From the NCBI GenBank assembly GCA_017503445.1, contig JAFVTB010000049.1, forward strand, positions 1 through 7,497: a stretch of 7,497 nt of DNA. Direction: 5' to 3'. Below, one piece after another: positions 1 to 5,193 of the stretch. Position numbers and translations under genes: made by a program. A model generated the notes under the pieces. It saw only the letters and a program-made list of their open reading frames with translations, was not told where the DNA came from and did not search any database. Origin of the DNA: Clostridia bacterium. GTDB lineage: Bacteria; Bacillota; Clostridia; Christensenellales; UBA1242. Numbering within the stretch: position 1 is the stretch's first letter; every line of letters begins with the position of its first letter.

Positions 1-1231
1 CCGCGTAGACGTTGTACGCGTAGATAGAATTGGATGCGTAACCCGAGCGCAACCACCAACCGGCGGCCACATTCATATTTCCACCAGAGCCGGTTGACAT
101 ATAAGTGCCATAATAGAAGCTTTCACTTGTGCTTACACCAGCCAGCGGGAAAAGCTTAACCGTGCAAGAATCGGCTGCTGAACCGCCTGAATATGTTGTT
201 TTCAATGTTTTTGAAACAATATATGAATCCCATGAAGACTTAAGATTGTTAGTATACCATGTATCAACAACAGATTTTAAATTTGAAGTGCTATATCGAT
301 TTCCACTGCTTGTTGATGCATTAAAGGTTGTTGTTGTGACACCGGAAGAAATGGTTAGCAATCCTTGCGCAAAACACAACACTTCATCTTGTGCAAGAAC
401 ATTTGTGTCTGTTATTGCTTTTGCATTTGGCAAAAATGTTGAAGGATCTGAATAAATTGCGGTTACTGCGGTTGCATAAGCATATTGTTTGCTTCTATCA
501 TTATACACTGCCGCGCCAGCGGGAGTTGATGTGCTTTTATAACCACTGTTTAAATAAGCCCAAATTGAGTTTGAAGCATAACCAGAGAATGAAGAATAAG
601 TTGACAAAACATTACCTATATTAATTTGACCGGTTAAAGCCTTGTTTGTGATAGATGATGACCTGCCAACAATCGCCCAATTATATCCACCGGCACTTAT
701 ATAAGCATAACCGCTAAATTTGCCACTTGTAAGTTTGCCAACGGTTGAAGGGTCTGATTTATATCCTGAAAGATGCAATTTTATATCAAGGCCATAATCG
801 GTTGTGTAAATCACGGGGTCGGTTTCAGGGTCACATTCCCACGTGCCATTCATCAATGCGGCAGTGGTTTCTTCTTCGGTTAAACCAATTTGGATTGAGC
901 CATCGGGGTTTTCCACAACCTTTGGGGCGGTGGCGGCGCCACTGGCATTTTGACCAGCCTGCTGCCCCGCTTGAGAATTTGCGCTGGCTTGAGTAGCGCC
1001 CATTGGGGCAATCAACACCCCGCACAATGTGCCGATGCCCATGAAAAAGGCAAGCCCGCCGGCGGCGAAAATTTTGAGCATTCTGCGGCTCTTCTTCCCA
1101 ATTGTTACAACTTTTTCACTTGAAGGCATAGAACTGCCCCCCAGGGCGCCGTCAGCGCTCTGCGCGCGGGCAGCAGGGTTGCCCGCGTTGGGAGCGGTGG
1201 TGGCGCCCCCCTTTTCCCATATTTTCTTCAT
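1..1231 (-). CDS. DUF6273-like surface/secreted protein, C-terminus cut by window edge
   Basis: The reading frame is open from an ATG at 1231 to the left edge (410 codons, no stop reached), checked codon by codon. AAGGA lies 7 nt before the ATG, which supports this start over the internal Met35 or Met51. Residues 1-50 are Ala/Gly/Ser-rich and end in a basic KKSRR patch. Residues 54-76 form one hydrophobic helix, acting either as a signal peptide with a long N-region (possible cleavage near ATQA/SA, residue 82) or as a membrane anchor, so the rest should be outside the cell. Residues 83-100 are a Gln/Ala/Gly linker. The segment from about 180 (GGYNWAIVGR) to the edge resembles DUF6273: LKSVVDTWYTNNL at 318-330, KLFPLAG at 359-365 and WWLRSG at 392-397. 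The function of DUF6273 is unknown; many members sit in Gram-positive exported proteins. The gene is divergent from an XRE repressor and shares its control region. Family call about 0.7, exported location about 0.75. Confidence 0.85.
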   Translation of the reverse strand, partial: MKKIWEKGGATTAPNAGNPAARAQSADGALGGSSMPSSEKVVTIGKKSRRMLKIFAAGGLAFFMGIGTLCGVLIAPMGATQASANSQAGQQAGQNASGAATAPKVVENPDGSIQIGLTEEETTAALMNGTWECDPETDPVIYTTDYGLDIKLHLSGYKSDPSTVGKLTSGKFSGYAYISAGGYNWAIVGRSSSITNKALTGQINIGNVLSTYSSFSGYASNSIWAYLNSGYKSTSTPAGAAVYNDRSKQYAYATAVTAIYSDPSTFLPNAKAITDTNVLAQDEVLCFAQGLLTISSGVTTTTFNASTSSGNRYSTSNLKSVVDTWYTNNLKSSWDSYIVSKTLKTTYSGGSAADSCTVKLFPLAGVSTSESFYYGTYMSTGSGGNMNVAAGWWLRSGYASNSIYAYNVYA

Positions 1232-1257
1232 AAACAAATCCTTATTACAATTAGCAT

Positions 1258-1315
1258 ACTCAATTGTATATTAAAATATTACTCAATTGAGTTATAAAAG
1301 TCAACTCAATTTGGT
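1258..1315. promoter_or_regulatory. Three-site phased operator array, ACTCAATTGAGT palindromes
   Basis: Three related 12-mers start at 1258 (ACTCAATTGTAT, 10/12 match), 1281 (ACTCAATTGAGT, perfect palindrome) and 1304 (ACTCAATTTGGT, 10/12). Start-to-start spacing is 23 bp both times, about two helical turns, so bound dimers would sit on nearly the same face of the DNA. The sites cover the start point, the spacer and the upstream edge of the -35 box of the DUF6273-gene promoter. Inference: these are binding sites of the XRE protein encoded next door, giving cooperative repression. Confidence 0.7.
1276..1304 (-). promoter_or_regulatory. Sigma-A-type promoter of the DUF6273-like gene
   Basis: On the minus strand TTGACT (1304-1299) and TAATAT (1281-1276) are separated by exactly 17 bp, a near-consensus housekeeping promoter. 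Transcription should start near 1270, giving a leader of about 40 nt before the ATG. The perfect palindrome ACTCAATTGAGT fills most of the spacer, so a bound repressor would exclude RNA polymerase. Confidence 0.7.
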
Positions 1316-1338
1316 TATATTTTTTATTTTTTTTCATT

Positions 1339-1344
1339 TATAAT
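1339..1344 (+). promoter_or_regulatory. -10 box of the XRE repressor gene
   Basis: A perfect TATAAT lies 60 nt before the ATG at 1404. No good -35 box exists at 16-18 bp upstream (the sequence there is T-rich; the nearest TTGGTT, 1311-1316, is 22 bp away). This promoter therefore looks weak, or depends on something bound upstream. Transcription would start near 1351. Confidence 0.5.
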
Positions 1345-1350
1345 GGAAAT

Positions 1351-1366
1351 GTCGAAAAAAATCGAC
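1351..1366 (+). other. Short inverted repeat at the start of the repressor leader
   Basis: GTCGA, six A residues, then TCGAC: a 5-bp inverted repeat located where the repressor transcript should begin. It could be a small 5' hairpin protecting the mRNA or an unrelated protein site. The stem is short, so chance is possible. Confidence 0.3.
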
Positions 1367-1367
1367 A

Positions 1368-1381
1368 AACTCAACTGAGTT
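1368..1381. promoter_or_regulatory. Fourth operator copy, in the leader of the XRE repressor gene
   Basis: AACTCAACTGAGTT has perfect 6-bp arms (AACTCA/TGAGTT) and matches the 12-bp palindrome of the array at 11 of 12 positions. It lies downstream of the likely -10 box and 10 nt before the ribosome site of the repressor gene. Binding here would block transcription of the repressor itself, as expected for autorepression. Confidence 0.65.
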
Positions 1382-1391
1382 ATAATTGAAA

Positions 1392-1398
1392 AAGGAGG
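1392..1398 (+). promoter_or_regulatory. Ribosome binding site that fixes the repressor start at 1404
   Basis: AAGGAGG ends 5 nt before ATG 1404. A possible in-frame TTG start at 1386 would place this ribosome site inside the coding region and would lack a site of its own, so ATG 1404 is preferred. Confidence 0.85.
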
Positions 1399-1403
1399 TT
1401 GCA

Positions 1404-1721
1404 ATGGACGTGATCAAGCGGATTGATGACTTGCGGAAAGATCGCGGGTGGTCAATCTATAAACTTGCTGAAGAATCCGCACTAACGCAGTCAACGGTTT
1501 CAAACATGTTCAATCGTGGCACAGTGCCCACAATATTCACCCTCCAACAAATATGCGATGCCTTTGGCATCACACTTTCAGAATTCTTTGCCGAGACAGT
1601 GACGCTTTCCAACCAAGATGAAGTGATGCTGCTTTCGCAATATCGGCGGCTTAAAGCCCCGGATCAACAGGTTGTCCGAAAACTGACGCAATTTATGGCA
1701 GACCGCGCGTATGCCCTTTAA
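1404..1721 (+). CDS. Cro/CI-family (XRE) HTH transcriptional regulator, 105 aa
   Basis: A small helix-turn-helix protein likely acting as a cytoplasmic repressor dimer. Residues 1-62 form a classic XRE/HTH_3 domain: IKRIDDLRKDRGWS, then helix 2 (about 17-25, SIYKLAEES), the turn, a recognition helix (about 28-36, TQSTVSNMF), then VPTIFTLQQICDAFGITLSEFF, the hallmark end of the domain. Residues 68-105 (QDEVMLLSQYRRL to RAYAL) are a short helical tail of the sort found in many Bacillota XRE proteins and may mediate dimerisation. There is no protease or sensor domain, so the inducing signal cannot be read from the sequence. It is divergent from the DUF6273-like gene across 172 bp holding four palindromes of a shape an HTH dimer could bind. 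Most likely it represses both directions; binding is inferred. A phage-derived origin is possible, but no phage genes are present here. Confidence 0.9.
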   Translation: MDVIKRIDDLRKDRGWSIYKLAEESALTQSTVSNMFNRGTVPTIFTLQQICDAFGITLSEFFAETVTLSNQDEVMLLSQYRRLKAPDQQVVRKLTQFMADRAYAL

Positions 1722-1772
1722 AAACTAAGATAAGATAAAATAAAATAATATATATATAACTAAGGATAAGTA

Positions 1773-1796
1773 ACGGTGTTCACCGTGATTTTTTTT
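1773..1796 (+). terminator. Intrinsic terminator of the XRE repressor gene
   Basis: ACGGTG-TT-CACCGT (1773-1786; realistically a 5-bp stem with a 4-nt loop) is followed by GA and eight T (1789-1796), then an A and more T. It lies 52 nt after the stop codon, beyond an A/T-only stretch that holds no gene. Confidence 0.75.
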
Positions 1797-1804
1797 ATTT
1801 TTTT

Positions 1805-1910
1805 CCGCCTCTCTACCGAACCGGCGGGCGGTGAGAGCCGCAGTCATTATGACCTGCCACGGGAAGCCCCGCGGGCATTGGCGCAAAGCGCGTAAACCCA
1901 ACTAGGGCAT
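1805..1910. ncRNA. GC-rich structured island, possible non-coding RNA of unknown class
   Basis: A stretch of 106 nt with about 65% G+C (hand count) sits between two A/T tracts in AT-rich DNA. It folds well. CTCTCTACCG (1809-1818) pairs with CGGTGAGAG (1829-1837) as a 9-bp stem with one bulge. CAGTCA/TGACCTG around 1841-1856 forms a small hairpin with one bulged base. GCCACGGG and CCCCGCGGGC (1856-1875) pair with small bulges. GCGC-AAA-GCGC (1881-1891) makes a tight hairpin. A plus-strand transcript would end neatly at the hairpin plus T-tract at 1919-1943; no matching 3' end is visible on the minus strand. No convincing promoter is seen, so it may instead be a 3' extension of the repressor mRNA. 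It is not a tRNA, and I could not match it to 6S, SRP or RNase P RNA. Strand and function are uncertain. Confidence 0.4.
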
Positions 1911-1943
1911 AAAAAAAACCACCAACTTGGTGGATTTTTTTAT
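1911..1943. terminator. Bidirectional intrinsic terminator
   Basis: CCACCAA-C-TTGGTGG (1919-1933) is flanked by eight A on the left (1911-1918) and seven T on the right (1935-1941). Read on the minus strand, the hairpin begins 6 nt after the TAA of the large membrane-protein gene and is followed by eight T, so it ends that gene. Read on the plus strand, it would end transcription coming from the repressor side, including the GC-rich island. Confidence 0.85.
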
Positions 1944-4900
1944 TGATCGTCATCGCCGGCAAGCTGGAAAAGCGCCTCAGTGAGTGATTTATCAAGTTCT
2001 TCTTGGCTTTCGGCAAGACGTTTGTTTTCGCTGGCAATTTTTTCGTTAAGTTTGTCAAGTTCATCATCGCTTGGGGCGGTCATAAGATCGGCAAAATCGT
2101 GTGATTTTTCCGGCACCACTTGGTTTGCCACCGATTTTTTTGGTCTGCCGCGGCCTTTCTTTGGGGTTTCAGGCGCAGGTTCTGCCACAGGTTCTTTACG
2201 TGGGCGGCCACGGCCTTTTTTGGGCTCTGCAGGTGCCGCCGCAGGGGCATCAGCAGGCGCCTCTTTGCGTGGACGACCGCGACCTTTCTTTGGTTCTTCA
2301 ACCACAGGTTCCGCTGGCGCTTCAAACAAGCTTTCTGCTGGGGCCGGTGCAGGCATAAACAGGTCTTCAGTTTGCGCTGGGGCTGGTTCTTCAACAACCT
2401 TTCTTGGACGACCACGACCTTTCTTTGGCTGGGCTGGTTCTTCCACTGTTTCCACAGGTTCTTTGCGTGGGCGGCCACGGCCTTTCTTTGGCGCAACCTC
2501 TGTCATTGGCTGGATTGGCGCTTCATCCACCACAGGGGCAGGCGCGCCGGCAAATAAATCATTTGCAGAAAGTGCGTTTTCATCTGCGCCGCCAAAGATT
2601 TCAACCTCTTTTTTGCGCTTAGGCGCATCTTCTGGCGCAGAAGTTTCTTCAGCAGGTTGTTCTTCTGGCACTGGTTCTTGAGGTTGTACTTCATCCGCGA
2701 TTTCTTGCGGTTTTTCTTCTTCCGCTTGTGCAGGTTCTTCTTGCACTTCTGGCGGGGTTTCATCTTCTGGCTTTGCAAGCATTTCGGCGGCCTGTTCTGG
2801 CGTGATGGTTTTGTCTTTTTCAACTTCGATATTAAACTGATCGCGAAGTTTTTGGATTTCCTTTAATGCTTCATCTGAAAGTTTTTGCTTTTCTTCTTCA
2901 TCAGCATTTGGGTCTTCATCTTTCAAATCGCGAAGCACGATTGAATCTTTGCTGTCTTCCTTAAACACAACCGGTTCAGCAGTGGCTTGGTCAACATCAT
3001 CATCTGCATCATCTTCATTTGGTGCATGGTATGTCACACCATCGGCTTCATACCAGCCGCCAAACTCATCAAAGAACCTTCCATCGGCCGTGAAGAATGT
3101 TCCGTTTGGATAGAAATAGTTGCCTTCCTTATCAAAGAATCCGCCATCATCGCTGTATTCGCGCTCATTTTCAGGAACAGCATTCATAAGCTCAAGACCA
3201 GTTGGGTTTTGCCCTGCTTGGGCAGGTTGCTGTTGGGCAATTTCTTCTTCATTTACCTGTTCTGCCATTGCAGCTTGGGCGTTTTCAACAACATTTTCAT
3301 CCGGTTCGTGATATGTGATGCCATCGGCTTCATACCAACCGCCAAATTCATCATGGAATTCACTGTTTGGAGTGAAATATGTGCCATTTGCATAGCGATA
3401 ATAGCCGTTTTTGTCATAGAATCCGCCATCTTCGCCATATTGTTTTTCATGCTCTGGGATTTGGTCAAGCGGAATAAGATTTGGGTCATTTGCAAAGTTT
3501 GCTGTTGGGGCAAGTGCGGCTGCTGCCATATTTTGCGATGGTTCAGGTTGTGGGGCAGGTTCGGATTGTGGCACGTTTTGTTGAACTTGAGGTTCCTGTT
3601 TTGATTTTTTTGATTTTTTCTTTTTGCTTTCGCGCTTAAGTGCTTCACTGCTGTAGCCGGCATATTCATTCACATCAATGCCGTTGGCCTGCATGATCTT
3701 ATAAAGTTCATCAATTTCGCGATCTTTTTGTGCGATAACATCATTGGCTTGTTGCAAACTTTCGGCAATTTCGTCTTTGATTTCCACAAGTTCATCGCGT
3801 TCATCTTGATTTTCTTCTTTTAAGATGGTTTCAAGACTTTTATAAAGCTTTGTGGCAAAAGTTTGATATTCAGCTTTCATTGCCTCTTCAACATATTTTC
3901 TGCGCTGTTCAAGTTCTGTGCGGCGGGTTGCAATTTCCGTGTTAAGCCCTTCCATTTCTTGATTAAAGCGGATTGTTGCAGCATCGTGATCTTTTTCAAG
4001 TTGTTCTTGCTTTTTAATTTCGTCAGCTTGTTGTTTTTTGATATAGTTATTTTCAATACGATTTGTGGTTTCTTCTTGTTGTTTTCTCAGGCGATCAACA
4101 TTTTCTTTGCTGACTTGCATTTTCTTTTGATAATCTTTTTCTGTGTTTTCATAAGTGCGTTTTATGCTTTCAATTTCACCTTCAAGCTGCTGAATTTCAC
4201 TGAGAAGACGACTTCTTATATTTATATAAGTTTCAGATTCATTAATTGCACGTTCAAGCACCAAACTGCCGTTGATGCCTGTGCTTGAAAAATCATAAGT
4301 TTCGTGTTCAACTGCATTGACACGGGCTTTTTCAAGCTCTTCTTGTTCTTGGCGGGCGCGTTTTTCAAGATATTCATTAAGCACAGGAATGCCTTTTTTA
4401 ATCTCACGACGCGTGAAAAGAACTTCAAAATCAACGTAATCAGGCATTGTGCTTACAGCCCTGTCCAAAAATCTTCCAAAATAATGAACATATTGATAAA
4501 GCGAATTGATGTTCATATTTTGACTGGCGCGCATAACAATTGACAAAATGCCATACAAAAGCACCATAAGAAGCGGAGTGATTATGCAAAGCCCAATATC
4601 GCCAAGGGTTGGTGTGACGGTGCTGATTTTAAGCACAGAAAACAGCAGCAAAATCCCTGCCATAATAATTGTTGTTGTCTTAAAGTTTTTGATGTTTGCC
4701 AGATATGAACTTGATTTAAGTGGTTTTTCAACAAGATTATATGTACTCATATAATGGCTTGGCTGTTTTTCACGATTAAGCATATATTCATGCCAATAAT
4801 AACGCAAATGCTTTGGCGTGTGCTTCATCATATTATTAAACTCAATCAAGTTGTTTTGGTCAATATACCGATTTTTATTAAGCCAGTTATTAAGTTTTAA

Positions 4901-5080
4901 AAGTTTTTTCACCACACGCACTTCATAAGAAAAGCGTGATTTGATGATATAAAAGATTGCAAACAAGATTTCAAACGCAATGCCAACAAAAAAGATGATG
5001 TCCCAATCGATGGAAACAAACAGTGCGGCAATGATGGCTTGGATATCTTGCAAAATGCTGGTTGATTCGCTAAACAACAT
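1940..5080 (-). CDS. Membrane-anchored coiled-coil protein with aromatic repeats and five AT-hooks
   Basis: 1046 aa, no family recognised. AAGGAG lies 9 nt before the ATG and a TATAAT lies about 35 nt upstream. Hydrophobic helices: about 27-46, 136-152 and 163-183. The basic stretch after the first (KSRF..RVVKKLLK, 47-62) and the basic ends of the later ones predict N-terminus out, a cytoplasmic loop of about 90 residues, a membrane hairpin, and everything after 184 in the cytoplasm. Residues 231-465 are charged coiled coil with a break near 258-275. A basic KKKKSKKSK patch (486-494) follows. Two 55-residue aromatic/Gly/Asp repeats are at 541-595 and 635-689. A Pro/Ala/Glu linker contains three LF motifs (842, 907, 918). 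Five AT-hooks with the GRGRP core span 865-982, and a short acidic coiled coil ends the protein (1003-1040). AT-hooks bind the minor groove of AT-rich DNA; hence a membrane-to-chromosome tether is inferred. The gene has its own promoter and terminator. The role itself is unproven. Confidence 0.95.
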   Translation of the reverse strand: MLFSESTSILQDIQAIIAALFVSIDWDIIFFVGIAFEILFAIFYIIKSRFSYEVRVVKKLLKLNNWLNKNRYIDQNNLIEFNNMMKHTPKHLRYYWHEYMLNREKQPSHYMSTYNLVEKPLKSSSYLANIKNFKTTTIIMAGILLLFSVLKISTVTPTLGDIGLCIITPLLMVLLYGILSIVMRASQNMNINSLYQYVHYFGRFLDRAVSTMPDYVDFEVLFTRREIKKGIPVLNEYLEKRARQEQEELEKARVNAVEHETYDFSSTGINGSLVLERAINESETYINIRSRLLSEIQQLEGEIESIKRTYENTEKDYQKKMQVSKENVDRLRKQQEETTNRIENNYIKKQQADEIKKQEQLEKDHDAATIRFNQEMEGLNTEIATRRTELEQRRKYVEEAMKAEYQTFATKLYKSLETILKEENQDERDELVEIKDEIAESLQQANDVIAQKDREIDELYKIMQANGIDVNEYAGYSSEALKRESKKKKSKKSKQEPQVQQNVPQSEPAPQPEPSQNMAAAALAPTANFANDPNLIPLDQIPEHEKQYGEDGGFYDKNGYYRYANGTYFTPNSEFHDEFGGWYEADGITYHEPDENVVENAQAAMAEQVNEEEIAQQQPAQAGQNPTGLELMNAVPENEREYSDDGGFFDKEGNYFYPNGTFFTADGRFFDEFGGWYEADGVTYHAPNEDDADDDVDQATAEPVVFKEDSKDSIVLRDLKDEDPNADEEEKQKLSDEALKEIQKLRDQFNIEVEKDKTITPEQAAEMLAKPEDETPPEVQEEPAQAEEEKPQEIADEVQPQEPVPEEQPAEETSAPEDAPKRKKEVEIFGGADENALSANDLFAGAPAPVVDEAPIQPMTEVAPKKGRGRPRKEPVETVEEPAQPKKGRGRPRKVVEEPAPAQTEDLFMPAPAPAESLFEAPAEPVVEEPKKGRGRPRKEAPADAPAAAPAEPKKGRGRPRKEPVAEPAPETPKKGRGRPKKSVANQVVPEKSHDFADLMTAPSDDELDKLNEKIASENKRLAESQEELDKSLTEALFQLAGDDDQ
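2135..2488 (-). repeat. Five AT-hook motifs at the C-terminus of the membrane protein
   Basis: Nine-residue KKGRGRPRK motifs are encoded at 2462-2488, 2399-2425, 2264-2290, 2195-2221 and 2135-2161 (the last is KKGRGRPKK), separated by 11-36 residues of Pro/Ala/Glu linker. The GRP core with flanking Arg/Lys is the canonical AT-hook. The five DNA copies use different synonymous codons (GGC or GGT for Gly; CGT, CGC or AGA for Arg) while the residues stay fixed, which indicates selection on the protein and not a recent DNA duplication. Confidence 0.9.
3014..3178 (-). repeat. Aromatic/Gly/Asp protein repeat, copy 2 (residues 635-689)
   Basis: Second copy of the 55-residue unit, starting VPENEREYSDDGGFFDKEG and ending GGWYEADGVTYHAPNE. 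The best-kept block is DEFGGWYEADG. The two copies are separated by 39 residues of Gln/Glu/Ala-rich linker that does not repeat. Confidence 0.85.
3296..3460 (-). repeat. Aromatic/Gly/Asp protein repeat, copy 1 (residues 541-595)
   Basis: A 55-residue unit running IPEHEKQYGEDGGFYDKNG ... DEFGGWYEADGITYH. It is made of short steps, each with one or two aromatic residues next to Gly, Asn or Asp, recalling the OCRE octamer repeats of eukaryotic splicing proteins. That likeness is by eye only. It is identical to copy 2 at 35 of 55 positions by hand alignment without gaps. Confidence 0.85.
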
Positions 5081-5089
5081 ACAAAAAAA

Positions 5090-5121
5090 CTCCTTATTTT
5101 TGTTTTTTCTTGCTTATTATA
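5090..5121 (-). promoter_or_regulatory. Promoter -10 box and ribosome site of the membrane AT-hook gene
   Basis: On the minus strand a perfect TATAAT (5121-5116) is followed by AAGGAG (5095-5090) and the ATG at 5080. The expected -35 position holds only TAGTTA-like sequence next to a run of ten T, so the promoter is not fully consensus. The separate promoter suggests transcription independent of addA, though read-through of the weak upstream terminator is possible. Confidence 0.6.
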
Positions 5122-5128
5122 TCACATC

Positions 5129-5163
5129 AAAAAAAAAATAACTAATATTTTCACTAGTTATTT
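5129..5163 (-). terminator. AT-rich hairpin terminator after addA
   Basis: On the minus strand AAATAACTA (5163-5155) and TAGTTATTT (5144-5136) make a 9-bp stem with a 10-nt loop, running directly into a T tract (to 5129). The stem has only one G-C pair, so termination may be leaky. It lies immediately upstream of the -10 box of the next gene. Confidence 0.5.
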
Positions 5164-5173
5164 TTGAATTTTT

Positions 5174-5193
5174 TAGTTATTTTTTAATAACTA
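5174..5193. repeat. Inverted repeat overlapping the addA stop codon
   Basis: TAGTTATT-TTTT-AATAACTA is a perfect 8-bp inverted repeat with a 4-nt loop; the TAG stop of addA is its outer arm. The same TAGTTATT/AATAACTA word forms the terminator hairpin 30 bp away. It could be a second part of the terminator or a protein-binding site. Confidence 0.45.

Noticed and set aside
129..996. Several plus-strand frames of 77-108 codons
   Set aside because: All are antisense to the continuous DUF6273-like frame, which has a proper start, ribosome site, promoter and domain signature.
1386..1403. TTG at 1386 as the start of the XRE gene
   Set aside because: It would translate through the AAGGAGG ribosome site and add six residues unlike the family; ATG 1404 has ideal spacing.
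1404..1721. XRE regulator as evidence of a prophage or toxin-antitoxin pair
   Set aside because: No integrase, phage structural gene, or toxin-like partner is present; the only paired gene is the divergent surface protein.
1813..2067. An 84-codon minus-strand frame crossing the GC-rich island
   Set aside because: It overlaps the end of the large gene in another frame, runs through the terminator hairpin and the foldable island, and has no ribosome site. It is more likely chance coding across a structured region.
2135..2488. AT-hook DNA copies as a CRISPR array or tandem DNA repeat
   Set aside because: The copies differ at synonymous positions, spacers vary from 11 to 36 codons, and everything stays in one reading frame, so this is protein-level repetition.
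1980..2681. A 233-codon plus-strand frame with repeated RGRPRPF-like segments
   Set aside because: It is the antisense shadow of the AT-hook and Pro/Ala/Glu region of the large gene; its repeats mirror the AT-hook codons, and no ribosome site or promoter precedes it.
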